Assembly (NCBI GenBank): GCA_964552395.1
Contig: CAZKGM010000008.1
Span: 1 to 64,000 of the forward strand
From: JAJDNH01 sp964552395
Lineage (GTDB): Bacteria > Acidobacteriota > Thermoanaerobaculia > Thermoanaerobaculales > Sulfomarinibacteraceae
Direction: 5' to 3'
Length of the DNA: 64,000 nt
The position numbers and the translations under genes were made by a program. Numbering within the stretch: position 1 is the first letter of the stretch; every line of letters begins with the position of its first letter. Of this stretch, positions 41,711 through 50,704 are shown piece by piece. The notes beneath the pieces were generated by a model. The model had not been told where the DNA came from. It worked only from the letters and a program-made list of their open reading frames with translations, and made no database searches.

Positions 41711-41764
41711 GCTCGCCACGGTTCGGGTGCACACAGGGCCCGGAGGCCGGCAGGAGGTGGATCG

Positions 41765-44377
41765 ATGGCGCATCACTTCGAGCAGGTGGAAGCTCTCGAT
41801 GGGTTCCAGTACTGGAAACATCCCGGCAACGGCCTGACGGTCATCACCTGCACGACGCCGGTCGCTCCCGTCGCGAGCTTTTGTGTGGTCTACCGGGTCG
41901 GGTCGAGACACGAGGCGACGGGGCATACCGGTGCGACGCACATCCTCGAGCACCTGATGTTCAAGGGGACGGAGCGGTTCAACCGTGACCGTGGGACGGA
42001 GATTGCGCGCGTTCTGCAGCGGGTCGGCGCGTCATTCAACGCCACCACCTGGCTCGACCGCACCAGCTACTACGAGACCGTTCCGGTCGAGCACCTGCCG
42101 CTGGCGATGGAGATCGAGGCCGACCGCATGCGCGGTGCCCTGGTTCGGGACCAGGACCTCGCGAGTGAGCGGACGGTGGTTCTGAACGAACTGGCGCGGG
42201 GCGAAAACGATGCCTTCGATCTACTGCTGAAGGCATCCTTCGGCCACGCCTTTCTCGAGCACCCGTACCACCACCCGACGATCGGCTGGCGGTGCGACGT
42301 CGAGAACGTCTCGGCCGGCGTGCTGCGCCGCTTCTACGACACCTACTACTACCCTGACAACGCGACCGTCATGGTGGTCGGTGACATCAATGAAGAGGCG
42401 GCGCTGACCGAGGTGGAGCGGCACTTCGGAGCGATCCCGCCGGCGCCGGCGCCCGTGCCCGAGGTGCTGGCTCGTGAGAGCGAGCAGCGCGGCGAGAATC
42501 GCTTCCAGCTTCACCGTGCCGGCGAGGTCGGCTGGTTGGCGCTGTCGTGGCACATTCCGGACGGCCTTCACGGGGATCTGCCGGCGCTGTCAGTGCTCGC
42601 GCAGGTGCTGGCCGAGGGTGTCACCTCGCGCCTGTACCAGAAGCTGGTCGAGGCCAACCTCTGCCTGAGCGTGCACGCGTTCGCGTGGCAGCTGCATGAC
42701 CCGGGGCTGCTGCAGATCTTCGCGACCCTCGCCCCGGGCGTGGACCACGCACGGATCGAGGCCATGATCCGCGACGAGATCTCGGCCCTGCGCAGCGCCT
42801 CGCCGGAGACAGCCGAGGTCGAGAGAGCGAAGATCCAGGTACGGACGGATCTGGCGTTCCACCGCGAGTCACCTGCCCGAATGGTGGCGGCGCTAACGGA
42901 GGCGGTGGCGATCGGCGACTGGCGCCGCTTCGTGCGGGAGCTCGACGAGATCCAGGCCGTGACCGCAGAAGATGTGCGCAGGGTCGCCGAGTGCTACCTG
43001 ACCGACCTCGGTCTCACGGTCGGCTGGTTCGTGCCCGAGGGTGGCGGCGGCATCGAACTGGCGACCGTTGCGCCCGCCCCGTGCTTCTATCGGGCGCCGT
43101 TTTCCGAGCGGGTAACCGTGAAGGACCTTCCCGGTCGCGCGCGTCTGGCGGTCCTTCCCAACCCGCATGCGCCGACCGTGACGATCGCCGGGTCGCTGCT
43201 CGCAGGGCGGGCGCTGGTGGAGGACGGGCGTGCCTCTGTCGCGGCGTTCACCGCCGCCATGGCCGAGCGCGGGACTCGCCGGCGGGGGCGCCTCGAGCTG
43301 GCCCGTGAGCTGGAAGACCACGGCTTGGAGCTGGCCGTCGACGCCCCATCCGGGTCACCGACGCTGGCGACCTTCTCGGCACAGGGTCTGGCCGAGCACC
43401 TGCCCCGACTCGCCTCGCTGCTCGCCGAGGTGCTGAGGGAGCCTACGTTCCCTTCACAGGAGCTGGAGAAGCTGCGTGAGCAGGCGCTCGGCCAGCTCGC
43501 CCGCGAGCGGCAGGAGACCTTTCCAAGGGCGTTCGCTGCACTCACCCGGCATCTGTACCCGCCGACGCATCCCCTCTTCCGTCGCACCATCGCGGAGCGG
43601 GAGCAGGAGGTGCGCGGTCTCGTGCGCGAAGATCTGGAGGCGTTCCACGGCAGTGCCTACGGCCCGGCGTCGCTGGTGATCGCAGTTGTCGGGCAGGTCG
43701 ATCCCGATGACGTGCCAGCGGTCCTCGCCGATGCCTTTGACGGCTGGGAGGGGGGAGTCGCGTCTCCTCCCGGTTTCCCCGTTCCGCCACCCTGCGGTCG
43801 CGCCGAGGAGCTGATTCGCCTGTCCGACCGGCCCAACGTCGACGTTCTGCTCGGTCACGCGGCGGGGCTGCACCGCGGCAGCGCGGACTACCCGGCGGCG
43901 GTGCTGGCCAACGCCTGCCTCGGCCACTCGACGCTGACATCACGCCTCGGCCTCGAGCTCCGCGACCGGGCCGGGCTCACCTACGGCGTCTACAGTCGCT
44001 TCTTCGGCGTTGTCCACGTGCCGGGCCCGTGGGCCGTCTACCTCAGCGTGGCGCCCGAGAACCTGCGCCGGGCGGAAGCGCTCTGCCGGTCGACGATCGA
44101 GCGCTACGTCAGCGACGGGCCGACGGACGCGGAGGTGGCGGAGGAGCGGGACGCCCAGTCGGGCTCGTACCGCGTCGGCCTGGCGACCAACAGCGGCGTC
44201 GCCCGCGAGCTGGTGACGGCGCTGACCTGCGGTCTGGACGTCGGCCTTCTCGACGACTATCCCTCCCGCCTGGCCGAGCTGTCTCGCGACGAGGTCCTCG
44301 AGGCCCTGCGCCGTCACCTGGATCCGGAGTCGCTGGTCATGACCGCCGCCGGCTCGCTCGGCGAGCAGGCCTCATAG
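41765..44377 (+). CDS. M16 family zinc peptidase, two-repeat (pitrilysin-like)
   Basis: This 870-residue protein has two tandem M16 units. The active N-terminal unit has the inverted zinc motif HILEH at residues 59-63, and ELARGENDAFDLLL-type downstream Glu ligands. The C-terminal unit (from about residue 440) lacks HxxEH and probably helps enclose the substrate. No signal peptide is visible, so it is likely cytoplasmic. ATG 41765 is preceded by GGCAGGAGGTGGATCG. It diverges from pepF; together they suggest peptide turnover. Confidence 0.9.
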   Translation: MAHHFEQVEALDGFQYWKHPGNGLTVITCTTPVAPVASFCVVYRVGSRHEATGHTGATHILEHLMFKGTERFNRDRGTEIARVLQRVGASFNATTWLDRTSYYETVPVEHLPLAMEIEADRMRGALVRDQDLASERTVVLNELARGENDAFDLLLKASFGHAFLEHPYHHPTIGWRCDVENVSAGVLRRFYDTYYYPDNATVMVVGDINEEAALTEVERHFGAIPPAPAPVPEVLARESEQRGENRFQLHRAGEVGWLALSWHIPDGLHGDLPALSVLAQVLAEGVTSRLYQKLVEANLCLSVHAFAWQLHDPGLLQIFATLAPGVDHARIEAMIRDEISALRSASPETAEVERAKIQVRTDLAFHRESPARMVAALTEAVAIGDWRRFVRELDEIQAVTAEDVRRVAECYLTDLGLTVGWFVPEGGGGIELATVAPAPCFYRAPFSERVTVKDLPGRARLAVLPNPHAPTVTIAGSLLAGRALVEDGRASVAAFTAAMAERGTRRRGRLELARELEDHGLELAVDAPSGSPTLATFSAQGLAEHLPRLASLLAEVLREPTFPSQELEKLREQALGQLARERQETFPRAFAALTRHLYPPTHPLFRRTIAEREQEVRGLVREDLEAFHGSAYGPASLVIAVVGQVDPDDVPAVLADAFDGWEGGVASPPGFPVPPPCGRAEELIRLSDRPNVDVLLGHAAGLHRGSADYPAAVLANACLGHSTLTSRLGLELRDRAGLTYGVYSRFFGVVHVPGPWAVYLSVAPENLRRAEALCRSTIERYVSDGPTDAEVAEERDAQSGSYRVGLATNSGVARELVTALTCGLDVGLLDDYPSRLAELSRDEVLEALRRHLDPESLVMTAAGSLGEQAS

Positions 44378-44457
44378 CGACCTGGACGGCGGGTCCCGCG
44401 GCAGGGGGGAGAGGGCACCGTTCAGGGAGAGGCCTCGGATGTGAGACCGGATCGTGC

Positions 44458-44463
44458 TACTAT
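44458..44463 (+). promoter_or_regulatory. Possible -10 box for the orphan 44548 gene
   Basis: TACTAT matches the -10 consensus at four of six bases and lies 84 bases before ATG 44548. The leader that follows contains a small hairpin, GACCGA (44502-44507) with TCGGTC (44512-44517). No strong -35 box was seen. Confidence 0.3.
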
Positions 44464-44547
44464 TCCTCTACCTGAGATATCCAGTGCGTGGAGGGGTGGG
44501 AGACCGACGCTTCGGTCGCTTCATGAACAGGTGGAAGGAGGAGCAAG

Positions 44548-44877
44548 ATGGCCACGTATGTCGAAGTCACGATCGCGTTCGAAAACGGTGTCGTGAAGTG
44601 CAGTCCGGACACGGTTCAGCTGCACTACAACAACCCATTGGGTCCGGACTCGGTGCGCTGGATCCTCAGTACCGGGACCACCAGCCTCAAGCCGGAGTTT
44701 TCCTGGAGCCCTGACTGTCCGTTCGCGACCATGCGCGAGAACCTCAACCAGCGCGAGGTCGTGGGGACGGACAACAAGAAGGTGCAGGGCAGCTACAGCT
44801 ACACCGTGAGGCTGACGAATGCTCAGGGTGAAGGAGTTGGTGGGGTAGACCCCATGATCCAGAACGAACCGTTCTAG
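44548..44877 (+). CDS. Orphan 109-residue protein, unknown function
   Basis: No family is recognised. The protein has no signal peptide or membrane segment. Its alternating strand pattern (VEVTIAFENGVVKCSPDTVQ, then SVRWILSTGTTSLKPEFSWS and GSYSYTVRLTNAQG) suggests a small immunoglobulin-like beta sandwich. It stands alone with a strong ribosome site (AAGGAGGAGCAAG) and its own leader. Its TAG stop lies inside the CTAG at the left end of the 168-bp inverted-repeat element. The ribosome site and even codon use make it likely to be real. Confidence 0.65.
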   Translation: MATYVEVTIAFENGVVKCSPDTVQLHYNNPLGPDSVRWILSTGTTSLKPEFSWSPDCPFATMRENLNQREVVGTDNKKVQGSYSYTVRLTNAQGEGVGGVDPMIQNEPF

Positions 44878-45041
44878 GAGCCTGTAGCACATAGAGCGAA
44901 CGGCGCTATTCGGGCGGCGCGAGGTCCCGTCTTCGTTACATTCTCGGACCGTACTCGGAGTACTGTTCCTCAAATGCGCCTCAACGGGCCACTCGCGACG
45001 CTCCGAAATCCACCATCCGCCTATGAACTACAGGCTCCTAG
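44874..45041. mobile_element. 168-bp MITE-like element with terminal inverted repeats
   Basis: CTAGGAGCCTGTAG at 44874-44887 is repeated in perfect inverted form at 45028-45041. Similarity continues inward, giving about 25-bp imperfect ends (CATAGAGCG against CATAGGCGG). The outermost CTAG on each side could be a 4-base target duplication, as in some IS5-family insertions. The interior has no coding frame. It lies between the stops of two convergent genes. A fold-back regulatory sequence is the alternative reading. Confidence 0.55.
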
Positions 45042-45056
45042 CGGGCGGCCGTACGA

Positions 45057-47615
45057 TCAGCGGGCGGGCGTGCCCCCCGCGGCGGGGGCCAGGAGAGCTC
45101 GAAACTCCGGGTCGTCGCGCAGGGGCTTGAAGAACGGCAGCTCGAGCCAGCGGGGGTTGAGGCCCATCTCGACGGCCTTCTCGGCGTGGACCACAGCGGT
45201 CGTGCGGTCGCCGATGATCGCGTAGACGAGCGCCGCGTCGATGTACACCGCCGGCTCGTCGGGTGACGTCCGCAGCTCCTCCTGGACCGCCTTGACGGCC
45301 TCCCGCGCCTCGCCCAGATGCGCGAGGCACTGGGCGCGCAGGCCCCAGTAGGCCGCTTGATCGGACTCGCGAAGCGGCTTGCCGAGATCCAGGGCCTGCC
45401 GGTATGACTTGTCCGCGGCCGCCGTGTCCCCAAGCAGGAGCTGGCAGTCGCCAATGCTCATGACCGTGATCGGCTCCTTCGGGGCGAGCTCGTGGGCGGT
45501 GCTGTAGGCATCGAGCGCCCCCGCGACCTTGCCCTGGAGGAGGCGCGCCAGGGCCAGGTTGTTGTAGTAGATCGAGGCATGGTACTCACGGGCGAGCCCG
45601 CCGAAGAGGCGCTCGGCCTCGGCCGGGTCGCCGTTCAACAGCTCGAGCTGGGCGAGCTTGGCCCGCGTGCGACGAACTCGCGGTGCGATCTTGAGGGCGT
45701 GCTGCAGGTGACGGCGCGCGTCGCCGACTCTGCCGCTGTGCAGCTCGGCCTCGGCGAGCGACCACAGGTTGGTCACCGAAGGATAAGCTGTCACGAGCCG
45801 CTGGAGGAGCGCGAGCGCCTTTCCCGTCTGTCCCTGCCGGCGCAACAGGCCGGCGCGCAACCGCAGGGCGTCCGGGGAGCCGGGCTCCAGGCGTTCGAGC
45901 CGCGCCACAGCTGCGTTGCAAGCCTTGACGTCGCCGGCGGCGAGCGCGAGCTCGGCCTCACCGGCCACCACCCGCGGGTCCTCGGGCGCCAGCTCGTGCG
46001 CATGCCGCAGCAGGTCGCGCGCGCGGTCCTGGTAGGCGGGCTCGGCCTTCGTGATGAACAGGTAGCGTGCAATCGAGGCGGCGGTGAGGTACGGCAGCAG
46101 GAAGCGCGGGCTGGCCTCGCGCAGATGTTCGAGCGCGTCGAGGGTTTGCTCGCTGGTGACGCCGGTCGGCGGCGTCTGGTACTGACGAAGCAGATGCAGG
46201 TACTCGGTCAGCGCCTGCGGCGACGGGGGCTGGGCGCGCCCGGCCTGCCGCCTTTTCAGCTTCGGGTAGGCCTGGCGCAGGTGGGCCGCCACCGCGTCCG
46301 AGATCAGCGCGAGGTCGTCCGCGGGGACGGAGAAGGTCGAGCTCCACAGCACCGCGCCGTCGTCGCCCCGCAGGCGCCGGAGCGTTACCTGGACCGTGGC
46401 GCCGTGCCGCTCGAGGTCGGTGGTGACGACCTCGGACGCCGCCACCGCGCGCGCGATGGCCTTCGGGTCTGTGCCGGCGCTGTCGATTTCCTGGGGTGCC
46501 GGCACGGCCAGACCGCGCAGCCCGACGATGGTGTTGGTCGCGGCGGTGCGTACGGCGGTTGCGAGGAGGTCGGTCCCGTCGTCTTCCTTGCCGGCCGCCA
46601 ACTGGGGCTCGAGTACGGCCACGATGCGCGGCGGTCCCGGCCTGCTCAGCCACCACCAGCCGAGGGCGGCCGCGACGGCAAGAACTGGAAGGATGCCGGC
46701 GGCCAGGAGCCACCTCTTGCGCGCTGCCCGCCGCCGCCGCGCCGCCATAGTCAGGCGCGAGAGGGAGGCATGGCCGCTGCTCGCGGTTGACCACAGCCCG
46801 GACAGCTCCCGCAGCGCAAGCGCCACCTCGAGGGCGGAGGAGGGCCGCTTGCCGGGGCTCTTCTCCAGCAGGTTCTCGATCAGGTAAGAGAGCTCCTCGG
46901 GTACCTCGGAGCCGACCTGCTCCGCCGGCGGCGGCCGGTGACGGACCACCCGTTGCATGGTGTCGAGGGGGCTCGAGCCCTGGAATGGGTGCTGTCCCGT
47001 GGTCATCTCGTACAGCAGGGAGCCGAGCGAGAACAGGTCGGAGCGGTGGTCGATGGCAACGCCCTGCGCCTGCTCCGGCGACATGGCGCGGCTGGTGCCC
47101 ATGACGACGCCGTCCTCGGTCAGGCTGACCTCTCCCTCCTCGGGGTCGAGGCTCTTGGCGAGGCCGAAGTCCAGGATCTTCACCTGGCCGGTGGGTGTGA
47201 TGATGATGTTCTCGCTCTTGAGGTCGCGATGGACGATCCCGTGCTGGTGAGCGGTCGCCAGCCCCTCGGCGATTTGGCGGCCGATGTCGACTGCCTGCTC
47301 GATGTCGATCGTGTGTGCGGCGAGGAGGCTCGTCAAGGAGCGTCCCTCGATGTACTCCATGACGATGTGGTCGCGATCGCCTTCTTGCAGGATATCGAAG
47401 ACCTGAGCAATGGCAGGGTGAGACAACCCGGCGGCGGCGCGGGCCTCGCGCAGGAGTCGTTCGCGGCGGTCGTCTGAAAGCTCCTTGCCGGGGTGGATCG
47501 ACTTGATTGCGACGCGCCGACGCAGGCGTTCGTCCCAGGCCAGGTAGACCACCCCCATCCCGCCGCTGCCGAGGGTCTTCTCGATCCGATAGGGGCCGAT
47601 GCGCTCGGTGTCCAC
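45057..47615 (-). CDS. Transmembrane Ser/Thr protein kinase with TPR extension
   Basis: This 852-residue protein starts with a Hanks-type kinase domain (about 8-275): glycine loop GSGGMG (16-21), Lys 38 in VAIK, HRDLK with Asp 131, and DFG at 149-151, all intact. A transmembrane segment (RWLLAAGILPVLAVAAALGW) follows at about residue 300. The rest is extracytoplasmic: a beta-rich domain, then at least six tetratricopeptide-like repeats (for example LAPEDPRVVAGEAELALAAG). It probably senses an external signal. The start is GTG 47615, without a Shine-Dalgarno sequence. Confidence 0.88.
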   Translation of the reverse strand: MDTERIGPYRIEKTLGSGGMGVVYLAWDERLRRRVAIKSIHPGKELSDDRRERLLREARAAAGLSHPAIAQVFDILQEGDRDHIVMEYIEGRSLTSLLAAHTIDIEQAVDIGRQIAEGLATAHQHGIVHRDLKSENIIITPTGQVKILDFGLAKSLDPEEGEVSLTEDGVVMGTSRAMSPEQAQGVAIDHRSDLFSLGSLLYEMTTGQHPFQGSSPLDTMQRVVRHRPPPAEQVGSEVPEELSYLIENLLEKSPGKRPSSALEVALALRELSGLWSTASSGHASLSRLTMAARRRRAARKRWLLAAGILPVLAVAAALGWWWLSRPGPPRIVAVLEPQLAAGKEDDGTDLLATAVRTAATNTIVGLRGLAVPAPQEIDSAGTDPKAIARAVAASEVVTTDLERHGATVQVTLRRLRGDDGAVLWSSTFSVPADDLALISDAVAAHLRQAYPKLKRRQAGRAQPPSPQALTEYLHLLRQYQTPPTGVTSEQTLDALEHLREASPRFLLPYLTAASIARYLFITKAEPAYQDRARDLLRHAHELAPEDPRVVAGEAELALAAGDVKACNAAVARLERLEPGSPDALRLRAGLLRRQGQTGKALALLQRLVTAYPSVTNLWSLAEAELHSGRVGDARRHLQHALKIAPRVRRTRAKLAQLELLNGDPAEAERLFGGLAREYHASIYYNNLALARLLQGKVAGALDAYSTAHELAPKEPITVMSIGDCQLLLGDTAAADKSYRQALDLGKPLRESDQAAYWGLRAQCLAHLGEAREAVKAVQEELRTSPDEPAVYIDAALVYAIIGDRTTAVVHAEKAVEMGLNPRWLELPFFKPLRDDPEFRALLAPAAGGTPAR

Positions 47616-47623
47616 CGTCTGAC

Positions 47624-47629
47624 ATTGTA
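47624..47629 (-). promoter_or_regulatory. -10 box eight bases before the 47615 kinase start
   Basis: TACAAT on the minus strand lies eight bases before GTG 47615, so the predicted transcript begins at or within two bases of the start codon. No ribosome site fits between them. This supports leaderless translation of the kinase. Confidence 0.42.
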
Positions 47630-47704
47630 GATGGGATCAAGCAGGCAGGTAAGACCCAGGACCCGGCATGGCGGAGGCTGGTTCTCGTTCGTTGGCCCGC
47701 CGGC

Positions 47705-48556
47705 TCACTCCCAGTCGACCGCCAGGCTGTGGGCCTTGCCGGTCAACCTGGGCTCGATCTCCTCATGTACGATGCGCGACGCCTCGGCCAGACGATGGCG
47801 GCGCGAGGGGTGGAGGACGACGAGGTGCCGGCACCTCAGAGAGGGAGCGATCGCGAGCAGGTCGTCGAGATGGAGATGGCCGAATTCACGTGCCCGGCCA
47901 CGGTCGGCAGGTCGCCAGAATGAGCACTCGAGGAGCACGACCTCGGCGTCAAGAGCCTCTGGATGGGCCGTGAAGAGGCCGGGTCCGGTGTCGGCGGTAT
48001 AGGACAGCAGCGGCAGGAGCAGCGTCTCATCCACCTCCTCGCCGGCTAGCCTGCGGCGTACGATCTCGGCCTCTGGCAGGCCGGCGAGCTCGGGGCGAAG
48101 GTGGTGCTTTTGCCACATGAGTCGGGCGCCCAGGGTCGGCACCCAGTGATCGGTGGCGAAGAAGGCGAGCTCCATGTCCTTGCGCAGGGTGAAGACACCG
48201 CCGTCTTTGACAGGGACGACCTCCACGTCATATGGACGCCCGCCCTCGAGCTCGGCGTGCAGCTCAAGGAGGCGGCAGACGTTGTCCGCGATCGCTTCCG
48301 GAGCGAGCAGTGTGCCGTGGCGCATCGCTCCCAGGAACCGCTGACTCGCCCAGTACGCGACCGCTCCGATGTGATCGAGGTGGCCGTGGCTGACAAGCAC
48401 GGTCGACATCGGCGGCAGGGCGCGGTGGGGACGCCCGGCGTCGAGGGCAAGGCGCAGCTGAGGCAGGAGGATCAGGGTTCCCTCGCCGGCCCGGGAGCCT
48501 CCGCTGATCAGCAACGGTCCCCACGAGGTCGGGAGCTCGAGCCGGCGCAGCGTCAT
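47705..48556 (-). CDS. MBL-fold metal-dependent hydrolase, RNase Z-like
   Basis: This 283-residue protein has the motif VSHGHLDHIGAVAYW (HxHxDH) near residue 55, a later Asp in SYTADTGPGL, and HLHLDDLL near the C-terminus, the spacing seen in RNase Z-like and phosphodiesterase-like members of the fold. The RNase Z exosite arm is not evident. ATG 48556 is preceded by GAGGAAC. It lies between two Ser/Thr kinase genes on the same strand. RNase Z or a nucleotide phosphodiesterase are both possible. Confidence 0.7.
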   Translation of the reverse strand: MTLRRLELPTSWGPLLISGGSRAGEGTLILLPQLRLALDAGRPHRALPPMSTVLVSHGHLDHIGAVAYWASQRFLGAMRHGTLLAPEAIADNVCRLLELHAELEGGRPYDVEVVPVKDGGVFTLRKDMELAFFATDHWVPTLGARLMWQKHHLRPELAGLPEAEIVRRRLAGEEVDETLLLPLLSYTADTGPGLFTAHPEALDAEVVLLECSFWRPADRGRAREFGHLHLDDLLAIAPSLRCRHLVVLHPSRRHRLAEASRIVHEEIEPRLTGKAHSLAVDWE

Positions 48557-48591
48557 ACCTGTTCCTCGTCAGCCGCTCGCAGGCAGGGCGT

Positions 48592-50460
48592 TCACCGGCT
48601 TGCCTGCACCAGGTAGAAGGAGGCCCGTGATGCGTTGCCGGAGAGATCGACGCGCAGCGTCCAGTCGCTGCCGGCCTCGAGTTCGCGCGTGAAAGCCGCT
48701 GCCCCGAGAGGTCCGCGTTCGGCGCCGGTGAGGACGGCAGTGATCCTGTGACGACCCGCAGGCACCACCAGGACTCTCTTGACCTGTCCGGTGCCCGATC
48801 GCTTGATGCCGAGGAAGCCGCGACGGACAAAGTTGAAGTCGATGTTTGCCAGCGAGTTGCCATCTGAGCCCACGCTCAGCGTTCCGGCAGAGATGGGCGA
48901 GTTGAAGTACACCGTGACGCGCGCGGTTCCGGCTCTCGGCCTCGGCGTCGGTGCGGGCGGGGAGGTCGCGGGTCGGCGGCCGACCGGCCGTGCCGAGCTG
49001 GTCGGGCGGCGCTGACGGCCATGCTCGGTGGCGAGGTCGAGGAAGCTCGCCGCGAGCTCGCTGTCCGGCTGCAGTTGGAGCGCTTGCTCGAAGCTCTCTG
49101 CCGCCCTGGCATAGCGGCCGGCACGGTACAGACGTCGACCCTCGGCAATGAGGGCGTCGACACGGGTGCGTGTGGCGGCGCTCGTGCGCTCCTCCCGCAG
49201 CGTCTCGCGGGCCGCCCGAATCAGGCTGCGGGCGCTCCGCGACGTCGGTGCCTGGTCGATCACCGCACGGGCGAGTTCGAGAGCCTCGGCGGGGCGGTTG
49301 TCGGTCAGTGCCTGATTCGCAGCTCGCAAGGTAGTGCCCAAGCGGTGGAGGGCGTCGATACGGGCGCCGGAGGGCGATGGCGGGGGCGGCGGCGGACGCA
49401 GGGAGGCAAGCACCGCGAGCACCGCGATGCAGACGATCACCCACGCGGCCACTATCCGCCACACCCACTTGGTATTGACCTGACGTCGAAGCACCTCCGG
49501 CATCGGCAGCTGCACCCACGTCGTTCTCAGGCGCTCCAACAATGAGGGCGGGGCTGCCGGTGCGGGACGCACACGGGTCTCGAGGTCGGGCGAGAAGACC
49601 GCGGTCCGTGCGAGGTCATCCGGTGTGCGCTGCACCAGCGAGCGAGCCAGCGCAGCGAGCACGTTGGCCAGCTGGGCTGCATCCTGGAAGCGCTGCTCGG
49701 GCAGCTTCGCGAGACACTTGAGAACGACCGGGTTGAAGGCCGGAGGCAAGCCCGGCCGCAAGGTCGATGGAATCGGGCACGCCTCGTGGACGATCCTGTG
49801 CGTGACCTCGGATATGTTGGTGCCCGGGAACGGTCGCTGGCCGGTCAAGAGTTCGAACAGCACCACCCCGGTCGAGAAGATGTCGCAGCGCCCGTCCACC
49901 GCCTTGCCGCTGATCTGCTCCGGAGACATGTAATTGGGCGTGCCGATGAACTGGCCCTCAACGGTGAGGTTCGATGACTCGAGCCGGGCGACTCCGAAAT
50001 CGGTGATCTTCGGGGTGCCATCCTCGGTGAGGATGATGTTCGCCGGCTTGATGTCGCGGTGGACAACACCCATGCGATGCGCATAGTCGACGGCCTCAGC
50101 TACACAGGCAACGATGCGTGCGACCTCGGACGGTCGGAGACCCGCGCCCGAGGCGAGGACCTGCTTGAGGTTCCTTCCGGGCACGTACTCCATGGCGATG
50201 AACAGGAGCTCACTGTCGGCATCCTCGCCGACGTCGTGGATCGTTACGATGTTGCGGTGACTGAGGCGTCCAGCGGCCCGCGCCTCACGCAGGAACCGCT
50301 CCCGAAACTCGTCCGCCACGTCGGGGTCGATGTCGAGGCGCAGCGTCTTGAGAGCGACCTGGCGGTCAATGAGAGGATCGCGGGCGAGGTAGACGACCCC
50401 CATCGCGCCCCTGCCGAGGACTTTCAGGATCTCGTAGCGGCCCACTCTGTTGAGGCTCAC
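48592..50460 (-). CDS. Transmembrane Ser/Thr protein kinase with extracytoplasmic beta domain
   Basis: This 622-residue protein has a complete Hanks kinase domain (about 8-270): GRGAMG (16-21), Lys 38, HRD with Asp 136, DFG at 154-156, and a GTPNYMSPEQ activation segment. A transmembrane helix lies near residue 345 (IVAAWVIVCIAVLAVLASL). A helical TPR-like part follows, then a Pro-rich linker and a C-terminal beta sandwich with TARVTVYFNSPISAGTLSV, somewhat like PEGA domains. The start is GTG 50460. It diverges from the MoxR/Bat operon, a plausible functional neighbour. Confidence 0.87.
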   Translation of the reverse strand: MSLNRVGRYEILKVLGRGAMGVVYLARDPLIDRQVALKTLRLDIDPDVADEFRERFLREARAAGRLSHRNIVTIHDVGEDADSELLFIAMEYVPGRNLKQVLASGAGLRPSEVARIVACVAEAVDYAHRMGVVHRDIKPANIILTEDGTPKITDFGVARLESSNLTVEGQFIGTPNYMSPEQISGKAVDGRCDIFSTGVVLFELLTGQRPFPGTNISEVTHRIVHEACPIPSTLRPGLPPAFNPVVLKCLAKLPEQRFQDAAQLANVLAALARSLVQRTPDDLARTAVFSPDLETRVRPAPAAPPSLLERLRTTWVQLPMPEVLRRQVNTKWVWRIVAAWVIVCIAVLAVLASLRPPPPPPSPSGARIDALHRLGTTLRAANQALTDNRPAEALELARAVIDQAPTSRSARSLIRAARETLREERTSAATRTRVDALIAEGRRLYRAGRYARAAESFEQALQLQPDSELAASFLDLATEHGRQRRPTSSARPVGRRPATSPPAPTPRPRAGTARVTVYFNSPISAGTLSVGSDGNSLANIDFNFVRRGFLGIKRSGTGQVKRVLVVPAGRHRITAVLTGAERGPLGAAAFTRELEAGSDWTLRVDLSGNASRASFYLVQASR

Positions 50461-50466
50461 CTCGAC

Positions 50467-50472
50467 ATTCTA
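50467..50472 (-). promoter_or_regulatory. -10 box six bases before the 50460 kinase start
   Basis: TAGAAT on the minus strand is separated from GTG 50460 by six bases, so transcription would start at the start codon. No Shine-Dalgarno sequence is available. The -35 region is not clear. Confidence 0.42.
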
Positions 50473-50553
50473 GCCCGGATCACCCGGTCGGGGCTGCTGA
50501 GTAGGGCTCCCGGCTGGTCCCGGCATGATTGATCTACAGAAACTCAAGATGGG

Positions 50554-50621
50554 CGGGGGTTTCCCCCGATTCGATGAGCCGTTGGGACGTGCCGATCTGG
50601 CGTCGCTGGTCGGATCGGCAC
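50554..50621 (+). promoter_or_regulatory. Structured leader upstream of moxR (two hairpins)
   Basis: CGGGGG TTT CCCCCG (50554-50568) is a perfect six-base hairpin. GTGCCGATC (50589-50597) and GATCGGCAC (50613-50621) form a perfect nine-base inverted repeat with a 15-base gap. Both lie in the 244-base interval before the MoxR start. They could be an operator or a leader RNA structure. The frame through the region is open but not MoxR-like. Confidence 0.35.
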
Positions 50622-50704
50622 CGCGAAGCCCTGATGGCAGCGGAGAAGGCTTGGGCGCGATCCTTGCAAAAGGATGGACCGGCCTACTGGCCGAGGGGAG
50701 AGTC

